A stretch of 5,259 nt of DNA from JAKBCQ01 sp021807585 (lineage in GTDB: Bacteria; Planctomycetota; Planctomycetia; Isosphaerales; Isosphaeraceae). The position numbers and the translations under genes were made by a program. Below are positions 1 through 5,259 of this stretch, in pieces (position 1 is the stretch's first letter; each line of letters starts with the position of its first letter). The notes under the pieces were generated by a model. That model was not told the origin of the DNA. It did not search any database and worked only from the letters and a program-made list of their open reading frames with translations. Where the stretch lies: contig DAHWFG010000152.1 in the NCBI GenBank assembly GCA_027325115.1, positions 1 to 5,259 of the forward strand, given 5' to 3'.

Positions 1-354
1 TAGAATTGCGTTTTCTCTGAAATCACGAGATTTGCTGCCGTATCCGAAACGATTTTTGCTCCCGCCCCGTGAGCGGGGAGAGCCGGGGAGGGGTCGATTT
101 TTGTGCGCACGACGAGGAACGTATCGTCATGAATGGAGAGGAATCGACGGTCTATAAATGCAATTCGATTATCGTATTTAACGATATGGTCCTCGCTTAA
201 GACGGTTTTCTTCGTCGGCGTGTATCGGGAGTGGATGGGCATGTGAATCCGGAACAACCGAGCATCTCGGGCGGCTTGACCCGATCCGACTCGATCACGA
301 TTCCTTGACCTTAACCGTTGTAAACTTGGGGTTTATATGATGATTAGGAAATTT
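1..354. other. Gene-free stretch at the window start
   Basis: I see no convincing gene here on either strand. The stretch holds the hairpin element at 50-103, described separately. It also has a small dyad CCGAG-cat-CTCGG at 258-270. A possible weak promoter consists of TTAACC (311-316), 17 bases, then TATATG (334-339), with an overlapping TATGAT at 336-341; it lies close upstream of the 37-bp repeat. An 11-bp string GAACAACCGAG at 252-262 recurs at 614-624 just before the ATPase start. A 23-codon reading frame at 129-200 has a GAGGA nine to ten bases upstream but resembles nothing I know. The neighbouring gene to the left lies outside the window. Confidence 0.6.
50..103. repeat. GC-rich hairpin element flanked by 9-bp direct repeats
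   Basis: The string CGATTTTTG occurs at 50-58 and again at 95-103. It brackets a 36-base block (59-94) made only of GC-rich sequence. Inside the block, CCCCG (65-69) and CGGGG (74-78) form a hairpin with a TGAG loop. CTCCC (59-63) can also pair with GGGAG (86-90) as an outer stem. The flanking repeat looks like a target-site duplication left by insertion of a small non-autonomous element. Similar GC-rich hairpins are scattered in many high-GC genomes. The alternative is a rho-independent terminator for a gene to the left: a GC stem followed by five T at 98-102, although the T run sits too far from the stem to be typical. Confidence 0.5.
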
Positions 355-428
355 GAAATCGGTCAATTTCTGGGTGTCTGGATTCTGGGGCGAAATCGGT
401 CAATTTCCGGGTGTCTGGATTCTGGGGC
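355..428. repeat. 37-bp tandem duplication (two copies)
   Basis: Unit 1 is 355-391 and unit 2 is 392-428, directly adjacent, with 36 of 37 bases identical; the only difference is T at 371 against C at 408. Each unit begins with the dyad GAAAT-N6-ATTTC (355-370 and 392-407) and ends with a G-rich half containing GGGTGTCTGGATTCTGGGG. The repeat lies 81 bases upstream of the candidate ATPase promoter. It could be a duplicated binding site, a fragment of a dispersed repeat or mobile-element end, or simple slippage. The near identity suggests a recent duplication. Confidence 0.9.
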
Positions 429-508
429 GATCGCGACCTCGAAGCGTTTTGCTCGACGACGACATTCCATCAATCGGGTTTAAAATCAGCCGGGATTCGA
501 CGCTCGGT

Positions 509-537
509 TTGACCGCTACGGCGATCGGTCCTAGATT
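509..537 (+). promoter_or_regulatory. Candidate sigma70-type promoter for the ATPase gene
   Basis: TTGACC (509-514) matches the -35 consensus at five of six positions. It is followed by exactly 17 bases and then TAGATT (532-537), which matches the -10 consensus at four of six. Transcription would start near 544, giving a leader of about 95 bases before the GTG start at 639. The spacing and strand fit the ATPase, but housekeeping promoters in this group are poorly characterised, so this remains a prediction. Confidence 0.45.
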
Positions 538-546
538 TCGCGGGGC

Positions 547-570
547 GGGCGCGGTTCGGATTTCGCGCCC
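547..570 (+). promoter_or_regulatory. Hairpin in the predicted 5' leader of the ATPase mRNA
   Basis: GGGCGCG (547-553) and CGCGCCC (564-570) form a perfect 7-bp stem with a 10-base loop. An alternative pairing uses CGGGGCG (541-547) with CGCCCCG (566-572). It would sit at the very start of the predicted transcript, where such structures can stabilise mRNA. There is no following T tract, so it does not look like a terminator. Its role is unknown. Confidence 0.4.
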
Positions 571-622
571 CGATACCGGACGGAACGTTATCGACCGCGA
601 CCGTTTCGATCCTGAACAACCG

Positions 623-630
623 AGAGAGGA
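623..630 (+). promoter_or_regulatory. Ribosome binding site deciding the GTG start of the ATPase
   Basis: The purine run AGAGAGGA ends eight bases before the GTG at 639. It is the reason for preferring this non-ATG start, and no better start with its own site is seen downstream in the same frame. Confidence 0.7.
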
Positions 631-638
631 TCGCTTCC

Positions 639-1949
639 GTGAGCATCGTAACGCCTTCAACCGTGCCTTCGATCGAACTCGAAAAGAAAGCCCCGTTTCG
701 ACCCAAATCGGTCGGCGATTTTCAGGCCGCGGGGCTCAACCCGGCGCTCGTTGAAAGCCTCATTCTCAAGCTTCTCCTCAACATCGGAGTCGCATCTGGT
801 CGGAAAATCGCCGAGGAACTCGGCATGCCGTTCGGTCCGTTTCCCGAATTTCTTCGACAACTGAAAAACCAGCAAATCGTCGCGTACACGAACGCCGCGA
901 CCGCGAACGATTATCTTTATTCGCTCACCGATACCGGCCGAGCCCGCGCCAAGGTCTATCTTGAAGAATGCGCCTACGTGGGCCCCGCCCCGGTCCCGTT
1001 CGCCGATTATGTCGAATCGATCGCGGCGCAAACGATCAACAACGAACAACCCAAAGAGGAAGACCTCCGCCGCGCTTTCGCCGATCTGCTCATCTCCGAG
1101 GAGATGTTCCGCTTGCTCGGCCCCGCGATCAATTCAGGGCGCGGCATGTTCTTATACGGTTATCCTGGGAACGGCAAGACGAGCATCGCCGAGCGGATCA
1201 CCCGCTGTTTCGGCACGACGGTTTGGATCCCGAAGGTTCTCAATATCGAGGGACAGATAATCAAGTTATATGATCCTGCTAATCATGAGTCGATCGCGGC
1301 TCGGCAATCGGGGATCCTCCGCGACGACGAACAAGACAACCGTTGGATCCAGATCAAACGGCCGACGATCATCGCCGGAGGCGAGCTGACGATGGACAAC
1401 CTTGAAATCTATTTCGACCCGATCACCAAGATCAGCGAGGCGCCGCTGCAAATGAAAAGCAACAACGGCACGTTCCTGATCGACGACTTCGGCAGGCAAC
1501 GGATGGCGCCGATCGAACTCCTCAACCGCTGGATCGTCCCCCTCGAAAAACGATACGACTTCCTCAGGCTCGCCAACGGCAAAAAAATTCGCGTTCCGTT
1601 CGATCAATTAATCCTTTTTTCCACGAATCTTGAACCCAAACAATTGGTCGACGAGGCGTTCCTTCGCCGGATCCCCTACAAGATCAACGCGGCCGACCCG
1701 ACCGAAGAGATGTTCCGCGAGATGTTCCACATTTTCGCGCCCAAACTCGGGTTTGAAGAGGTTAATGAAGAATCGTTGAATTACTTGATTAAAAATCATT
1801 ACAAACGTGTTGAACGTCCGTTCCGCTGTTGCCAGCCGCGCGACCTTTTGCTTCAAATCCGCAACTACTGCGTTTACAACGACCTGCCGCTCGAAATCAC
1901 GAACGCGTACTTCGATTTTGCATGCGGGAATTATTTTACGGTGATGTGA
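639..1949 (+). CDS. AAA+ family ATPase with N-terminal winged-helix-like region
   Basis: A 436-residue cytoplasmic protein with no signal peptide or membrane segment. Residues about 37-108 look like a winged-helix domain, rich in helices and ending in the wing-like stretch YLYSLTDTGRARAKVYLEE. The ATPase core follows. Walker A is GYPGNGKT (174-181), Walker B is FLIDD (279-283), and the sensor 1 region is LILFSTNL with Asn330. Paired arginines in FLRRIPYKI (343-344) sit where an arginine finger is expected, and a C-terminal lid has CQPRDLL with Arg401 as candidate sensor 2. Roughly 100 residues separate Walker A and B, longer than in most AAA+ proteins, which suggests an insertion around 215-275. 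By family knowledge it should bind and hydrolyse ATP to remodel a partner; the partner is not evident. I recall similar ATPases from planctomycetes without a firmly established role. It starts with GTG behind a good ribosome binding site, has its own promoter candidate, and has no co-directional neighbour close by. A DNA-binding regulator role through the winged helix is possible. Confidence 0.9.
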   Translation: MSIVTPSTVPSIELEKKAPFRPKSVGDFQAAGLNPALVESLILKLLLNIGVASGRKIAEELGMPFGPFPEFLRQLKNQQIVAYTNAATANDYLYSLTDTGRARAKVYLEECAYVGPAPVPFADYVESIAAQTINNEQPKEEDLRRAFADLLISEEMFRLLGPAINSGRGMFLYGYPGNGKTSIAERITRCFGTTVWIPKVLNIEGQIIKLYDPANHESIAARQSGILRDDEQDNRWIQIKRPTIIAGGELTMDNLEIYFDPITKISEAPLQMKSNNGTFLIDDFGRQRMAPIELLNRWIVPLEKRYDFLRLANGKKIRVPFDQLILFSTNLEPKQLVDEAFLRRIPYKINAADPTEEMFREMFHIFAPKLGFEEVNEESLNYLIKNHYKRVERPFRCCQPRDLLLQIRNYCVYNDLPLEITNAYFDFACGNYFTVM

Positions 1950-1964
1950 GTTTACTTTAGATTT

Positions 1965-2199
1965 CTAGAATGTTTTATCATGATCATCGAGCATAAGCGC
2001 GGGGAAGCCGGCCTGAATAAAACGGCGATCGCACGTCAAGGCGTCGATCGTCGCGGATTCGTTCATCACGACGAATGAGACGCAATCGCACAAACCCCAT
2101 GATTTATCGCGGAGCCGCGCGTACAAATTTATGCTCGTCGCGTTCGTTTATCAGGGCGATCACATACGATGTATCGATAAAATCCTTATTCGTGTTCAA
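1965..2199 (-). pseudogene. PIN-domain (VapC-like) toxin gene, internally deleted and frameshifted
   Basis: Reading leftward from TTG at 2199, the first frame gives the N-terminal PIN signature DFIDTSYVIALINERDEH, with the first metal-binding Asp in FIDTS, then stops at 2106-2104 after 31 codons. A second frame opens at about 2135 and gives NLYARLRDKSWGLCDC, then VSFVVMNESATIDALTCD, then RRFIQAGFPALMLD, ending at TAG 1967-1965. This is the C-terminal part of the same family, with the later acidic residues (DC after WGLC, and the Asp pair in DALTCD). Intact members are about 130-140 residues. Here roughly 60 residues from the middle, including the conserved Glu, are missing, and the two ends are out of frame near 2128-2135. 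PIN proteins are Mg-dependent ribonucleases acting as toxins. This copy should be dead. It overlaps the antitoxin gene upstream by 14 bases and converges on the ATPase with a 15-base gap. Confidence 0.85.
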
Positions 2200-2410
2200 T
2201 ATCGGCGCCTCCTGCAAGATACGAATCGATGCGTGAGGCGAAATCGGCAGCCGCCTGGATTTTGATTTCCTTCAATTTCGACAATGCGCCTTGATCCCCT
2301 GCCGCCGGCGATTTCGCGTCGCCAAAACGGCGAATCAGACGATCAACCTCGTGAAGTTCGCTCTCATTTAGCGATTGAATGATATCAATGAGCTTTACTC
2401 TGGTCGTCAC
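2186..2410 (-). CDS. Small antitoxin-like protein, partner of the PIN toxin remnant
   Basis: A 74-residue protein read leftward from GTG at 2410-2408. AAGGAG at 2422-2417 lies six bases upstream, so this start is preferred to the in-frame TTG at 2431, which would add seven residues. The N-terminal part, LIDIIQSLNESELHEVDRL, is an amphipathic helix pair of the kind seen in small antitoxins. A linker rich in Ala, Gly and Pro (about residues 27-40) leads to a second charged helix, LKEIKIQAAADFASRIDSYL. This layout, with a structured N-terminus and a C-terminal toxin-wrapping helix, fits a VapB-type antitoxin. The main evidence is context: the stop codon overlaps the start of the PIN toxin gene. 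By analogy it would bind and neutralise the toxin and perhaps repress its own promoter. The reading frame is intact although the toxin is broken, so it is an orphan. The exact antitoxin family is not recognised. Confidence 0.7.
   Translation of the reverse strand: MTTRVKLIDIIQSLNESELHEVDRLIRRFGDAKSPAAGDQGALSKLKEIKIQAAADFASRIDSYLAGGADIEHE
2208..2213 (-). promoter_or_regulatory. Perfect Shine-Dalgarno inside the antitoxin gene for the toxin start
   Basis: On the minus strand AGGAGG (2213-2208) lies eight bases before TTG at 2199. It sits within the last codons of the antitoxin gene. It fixes TTG as the toxin start, gives a protein beginning MNTNKDFIDTSYV, and shows the pair was translationally coupled. 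It has survived although the toxin reading frame has not. Confidence 0.75.
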
Positions 2411-2416
2411 GGTCTT

Positions 2417-2422
2417 CTCCTT
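2417..2422 (-). promoter_or_regulatory. Ribosome binding site deciding the antitoxin GTG start
   Basis: AAGGAG on the minus strand, six bases upstream of the GTG at 2410. The longer reading from TTG at 2431 would place this sequence inside the coding region and has no comparable site of its own. Confidence 0.6.
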
Positions 2423-2435
2423 CGCGATCAAAAAT

Positions 2436-2446
2436 GACGCCGCGTC
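2436..2446. promoter_or_regulatory. Small perfect palindrome upstream of the antitoxin gene
   Basis: GACGC-C-GCGTC, a 5+1+5 dyad centred about 30 bases before the antitoxin start. Many antitoxins bind palindromes in their own promoter, so this is a candidate operator. I could not find a well-formed promoter around it: TTGAGA at 2457-2452 has only poor -10 matches. A palindrome this short can arise by chance. Confidence 0.2.
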
Positions 2447-2578
2447 GCGGTTCTCAATTCCATGGCGAGATCATCGCCTCAACCGTCACGATCGACCGAT
2501 TCAGCTCCGGCGATCGATGAGAACGATCCAACCATTATTCTCGTCGTGATCACAAATTCAGTCAATTCGACGACCGAT

Positions 2579-2602
2579 CGACGATTCGACGATTCGTGAA
2601 TT
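2579..2602. repeat. Short 8-bp tandem repeat
   Basis: Three adjacent units: CGACGATT (2579-2586), CGACGATT (2587-2594) and CGTGAATT (2595-2602). A related CGACCGAT precedes them at 2571-2578. The first two units are identical and the others are degenerate. It is probably slippage in CGAT-rich spacer DNA; a protein-binding role is possible but unsupported. Confidence 0.6.
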
Positions 2603-2806
2603 CGAAAACCTGATCTCGAATGATTTTCGAAGTTCGCCGGGTACGACGCTTGCGAATCGAACGATTTATCCCGATGATCGAGTCGCGAGTGAGAAAAGAA
2701 ACGAGCGATCGGCGTCGATCGACGAAGCCGAATCGTTCAACCAATGAGTCGAACGAACCGACTCCGCGAGTTCCGAATTGCGAGTCACAAATAATCTTAT
2801 ATTGAT

Positions 2807-2810
2807 AGGA
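2807..2810 (+). promoter_or_regulatory. Ribosome binding site choosing the hydrolase start
   Basis: AGGA (within ATAGGA) lies nine bases before ATG at 2820 but directly abuts the ATG at 2811. It therefore favours 2820 over both 2811 and the upstream TTG at 2778. Confidence 0.5.
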
Positions 2811-2819
2811 ATGAGTTCG

Positions 2820-5165
2820 ATGCGGACACGATGGATGATTCTGTTCTCATTGATGCTTCAGTTCTCGTCCTTATGTTCGGCGTCTTTCGGCCAGGAGCCG
2901 CTCGCGGGAACCAAACTTTGGGAAAATCGCGGCGATCCCGCCCGACAAATGGTCGAGGGGATCCATCGATTTCTCGATCGCGAGATCGCCGCGAGCGCGA
3001 ACGGCCGCGAACGCCTGTGGAAACGCGATTTCACCTCGATCACGGCTTATCAAAAATCCATTGAATCCAATCGTAATGATTTGATCAAAATCATCGGAGC
3101 GAACGCCCCTCGCGTCTCGCCCGTCGTCTTTTCATTTGAGAGGGCCTTCGGCGATCCCGAATCGGTCGCCGAGGGGGGCGGAATCTTTCGCGTCCGATCG
3201 GTCTCATGGAGCGTTTACCAGGGATTTGAAGCCGAGGGATTGCTTCTCGAACCGATCGATCGCGACCCGATCGCGAACGTCGTCTATCTCCCCGACGCCG
3301 ACGAAACCCCCGAGATCGCCGCGGGAATCACGATCGCTCAGGCCGATTCCAAAGGTCGCTCGGGCTCGCAAAGCGTTTCGTCGGGAGTCGCCGCGAAGCT
3401 CGCGGCGGCAGGGTGTCGCGTCGTCGTCCCGACACTTGTCAGCCGAGCGCGAGATTACAAACCGCCGATCGATCGGAATCGACACACGAATCGCGAATGG
3501 ATCTATCGACAGGCGTTTGAGGCGGGGAGGCATTTGATCGGTTACGAGGTCGACGAGGTTCGGTCGGCGGTCGATTGGTTCAAAAGCGTCAATCCACGCG
3601 TCAAAATCGGAGTCGCGGGCTACGGCGAGGGGGGATTGATCGCGTTTTACGCGGCGGCGATCGACCCTCGAATCGACTCGACATGGGTGCGCGGTTATTT
3701 TGAACCGCGCGAGAATGTGTGGAAAGATCCGATCGATCGCAACGTCTGGAATTTGCTGACCGAGTTCGGCGACGCCGAGATCGCGTCGCTCGTGGCGCCC
3801 CGAAGGCTCGTGATCGAGGCGACGACGGTTCCGCGGATCGAAGGAAAGATTCCGGGCTTCGGGTCGCCCGAATATCCGACCTCCGGAAGGCTCGATACGC
3901 CCAAACTCGACGCGGTCGGAGGCGAATTCGCCCGCGCGAAAAGCGTTTTCACCGCGCTCAATCAATCGAAATCGATCGCGCTGTTCGAGACGACCGACGA
4001 CGCGGGTACGACCGACCCGCTCGAGGTCGAAAAGGCCGTCGACTCGTTTCTCAAGGCTCTCGACGTGAATCGGGAATCGGCACGATCGATTCCCCAATTA
4101 ACCGACGGTCGTCACGCTTTCGACCCCTCGGCCCGCCAGGCGCGGATCGTCCGAAAGCTCACGGATATTACGCAGTCGTATTTAAGAACATCCGAATTGC
4201 GTCGATATGAATATTGGAAAAATGCCGATAAATCTTCGGTTGAGAATTGGTCGAAATCGACCGAGGCTTATCGCGAGCGCTATTGGAACGACGTGATCGG
4301 CAAATTGCCGGCGGCGACCGAGCCGCTTTTAGCGCGGACGGTTCGTGTTCTCGAAGCCCCCAAATGGACGGGCTACGGGGTGACAATCCCGGTTTGGCGC
4401 GACGTCGACGCATCGGGGATCTTGCTGCTGCCGAAGGACCTCAAGGCGGGCGAGCAGCGTCCCGTCGTCGTGTGCCAGCACGGGCTTGAAGGGCGTCCGG
4501 AGCAGATCGTCGATCCCAAGATCAACTCGGTTTATCACGCCTTCGGGGCGCGCCTCGCCGATCTCGGCTACATCGTCTACGCGCCCCAAAATCCATATAT
4601 CTTTCATGACGGGTTCCGATCGCTCGTCCGCAAGGCGCAACCGCTGGGGAAATCGCTTTATTCGGTGATCGTTAGGCAGCACGAGCGAACGCTTGAATGG
4701 CTGAAAACCCTCGCCGTGGTCGATCCCGCGCGGATCGCGTTCTACGGGCTATCGTACGGCGGCAAAACCGCGATGCGCATCCCCGCGATCCTCAAAGTTT
4801 ATTGTCTGTCGATCTGTTCGGGAGATTTCAACGAATGGGTCGTCAAGTGCACGAATATCGATCGCTCTTACAGCTATCTATACACAATGGAATATGATAT
4901 GTATGAATTTGGTCTTTCTGAGGGTTATAATTACGCCGAGATCGCGGGGCTCGTCGCGCCTCGGCCGTTCATGGTGGAGCGCGGGCACGACGACGGGGTG
5001 GCGCCCGACGAATGGATCGGTTACGAGTTCGCCAAGATTCGGTCGCTGTACGATCGGCTTGGAATCACAGACCGAGCGGCGATCACGTATTTTAACGGCG
5101 GGCATATGATTAAAGGCGAAGATACGTTCAAGTTTTTGGACAAGAATCTCGGCGGGCCGCGGTGA
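2820..5165 (+). CDS. Exported tandem alpha/beta-hydrolase with degenerate first domain (dienelactone hydrolase/acetyl xylan esterase-like)
   Basis: A 781-residue protein. It starts with a signal peptide: MRTRW, a hydrophobic run (6-18), and likely cleavage near ASFG-QEP (21-24). The mature chain is two homologous halves, each a helical leader followed by an alpha/beta-hydrolase domain. The leaders (about 39-93 and 435-494) share spaced residues such as W67/W466, KS 79-80/479-480 and IIG 91-93/VIG 492-494. The C-terminal domain (about 515-781) has an HG oxyanion motif (554-555), the nucleophile elbow GLSYGG with Ser645, Asp724 or Asp725 in ERGHDDGVAPDEW, and His762 in NGGHMIKG. The N-terminal domain (about 135-405) has GYGEGG with Gly269 in place of the serine. 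After its matching AEIASLVAPR (319-328) it lacks the acidic motif, and near 393 it lacks the histidine. It should be an ester or lactone hydrolase acting outside the cytoplasm, with activity in the second half only. The substrate is unknown; polysaccharide esters are a guess from family resemblance. Alternative starts are ATG 2811 and TTG 2778. No operon partner is visible. Confidence 0.88.
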   Translation: MRTRWMILFSLMLQFSSLCSASFGQEPLAGTKLWENRGDPARQMVEGIHRFLDREIAASANGRERLWKRDFTSITAYQKSIESNRNDLIKIIGANAPRVSPVVFSFERAFGDPESVAEGGGIFRVRSVSWSVYQGFEAEGLLLEPIDRDPIANVVYLPDADETPEIAAGITIAQADSKGRSGSQSVSSGVAAKLAAAGCRVVVPTLVSRARDYKPPIDRNRHTNREWIYRQAFEAGRHLIGYEVDEVRSAVDWFKSVNPRVKIGVAGYGEGGLIAFYAAAIDPRIDSTWVRGYFEPRENVWKDPIDRNVWNLLTEFGDAEIASLVAPRRLVIEATTVPRIEGKIPGFGSPEYPTSGRLDTPKLDAVGGEFARAKSVFTALNQSKSIALFETTDDAGTTDPLEVEKAVDSFLKALDVNRESARSIPQLTDGRHAFDPSARQARIVRKLTDITQSYLRTSELRRYEYWKNADKSSVENWSKSTEAYRERYWNDVIGKLPAATEPLLARTVRVLEAPKWTGYGVTIPVWRDVDASGILLLPKDLKAGEQRPVVVCQHGLEGRPEQIVDPKINSVYHAFGARLADLGYIVYAPQNPYIFHDGFRSLVRKAQPLGKSLYSVIVRQHERTLEWLKTLAVVDPARIAFYGLSYGGKTAMRIPAILKVYCLSICSGDFNEWVVKCTNIDRSYSYLYTMEYDMYEFGLSEGYNYAEIAGLVAPRPFMVERGHDDGVAPDEWIGYEFAKIRSLYDRLGITDRAAITYFNGGHMIKGEDTFKFLDKNLGGPR

Positions 5166-5195
5166 GGGAAACCGCCGATTCTCGGAGGCGATTTG

Positions 5196-5237
5196 GAAAC
5201 CCGGATCGTTTCAAGCTTGAAAGAAGACGCGGGTTTC
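5196..5237. promoter_or_regulatory. Nested palindrome downstream of the hydrolase
   Basis: Outer arms GAAACCCG (5196-5203) and CGGGTTTC (5230-5237) are perfect inverted repeats. Between them is a perfect 14-bp palindrome, TTTCAAGCTTGAAA (5209-5222). As RNA it can form a two-part hairpin 30 bases after the stop codon and may end transcription or protect the mRNA, but no T tract follows. As DNA it could be an operator for a gene beyond the window. A weaker hairpin, CGCC/GGCG at 5173-5190, lies between it and the stop. Confidence 0.4.
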
Positions 5238-5259
5238 GAATGGATCCGTTCGATTTCCC

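Larger units (their letters stand above)
2447..2819. other. Divergent non-coding spacer between antitoxin and hydrolase genes
   Basis: About 370 bases with no gene I can support. Open frames on both strands here translate to Arg/Ser/Asp-rich low-complexity peptides driven by repeated CGAT-type words and have no convincing start sites. The stretch contains the 8-bp repeat at 2579-2602. The end before the hydrolase turns AT-rich, with TATATT at 2798-2803 as a possible -10 but no matching -35 at the right distance. Confidence 0.6.

Noticed and set aside
129..200. 23-codon ORF with GAGGA upstream
   Set aside because: It is too short to judge, has no recognisable sequence and no neighbour giving it a role. 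A small ORF of this size is expected by chance.
353..754. 133-codon forward reading frame overlapping the ATPase start
   Set aside because: It runs through the 37-bp tandem repeat, uses a TTG start without a ribosome binding site, is rich in Arg and Gly, and overlaps the ATPase N-terminus in another frame. It is an out-of-frame shadow.
2427..2457. Promoter for the antitoxin on the minus strand (TTGAGA to TTTGAT)
   Set aside because: The spacing is 19 bases with a weak -10, and the predicted start would fall in the ribosome binding site, so it is not listed as a feature.
571..2600. CRISPR array, tRNA or rRNA
   Set aside because: No regularly spaced repeats with variable spacers, no cloverleaf and no rRNA-like sequence were seen. 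The only tandem repeats found are the 37-bp and 8-bp ones listed.
2620..2805. 61-codon forward frame in the divergent spacer
   Set aside because: It encodes a low-complexity Arg/Ser/Glu peptide arising from CGAT-type repeats. It has no ribosome binding site and a similar frame lies on the opposite strand.
2778..2819. Longer hydrolase start at TTG 2778 or ATG 2811
   Set aside because: These would add 14 or 3 residues before the signal peptide. AGGA at 2807-2810 is positioned for ATG 2820 and cannot serve 2811, and no good site precedes 2778.
3204..4097. 297-codon minus-strand reading frame opposite the hydrolase
   Set aside because: Its Arg/Asp-rich composition with no domain pattern is typical of the antisense of GC-rich coding DNA. 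The plus strand encodes a clear protein here.

Overview
The window looks like a piece of chromosome from a free-living, moderately GC-rich bacterium, most likely a planctomycete. I base this on three things: the AAA+ ATPase with an N-terminal winged-helix-like region, the large secreted two-lobed alpha/beta-hydrolase of a type I associate with Planctomycetota, and long gene-poor spacers with GC-rich hairpin elements and many CGATCG hexamers. This assignment is made from memory of the families; no search was run.

Layout. Positions 1-638 hold no convincing gene. They carry a short GC-rich hairpin element bounded by 9-bp direct repeats (50-103), a 37-bp tandem duplication (355-428), and a well-spaced sigma70-type promoter candidate (509-537) followed by a hairpin and a good ribosome binding site. 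Positions 639-1949 (+) encode a 436-residue AAA+ ATPase. Converging on it from the minus strand is a toxin-antitoxin module (2410 down to 1965): an apparently intact small antitoxin-like gene, translationally coupled to a PIN-domain (VapC-like) toxin gene that has lost its middle and is frameshifted, so it is a pseudogene. Positions 2411-2819 form a non-coding divergent spacer with an 8-bp tandem repeat and a small palindrome. Positions 2820-5165 (+) encode a 781-residue exported protein built from two tandem copies of a helical leader plus an alpha/beta-hydrolase domain. Only the C-terminal copy keeps a recognisable Ser/Asp/His triad. The last 94 bases contain a nested palindrome.

How the genes relate. 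The ATPase and the hydrolase are separated by the toxin-antitoxin remnant and a long spacer, so there is no sign of a shared operon or pathway. The ATPase seems to be its own transcription unit. The antitoxin/toxin pair was a two-gene unit and now leaves an orphan antitoxin. The hydrolase is probably a monocistronic envelope or secreted esterase-like enzyme. I do not see a convincing new multi-gene system. The most informative observations are the internally deleted PIN toxin and the internal duplication of the hydrolase with loss of the catalytic residues in its first half.
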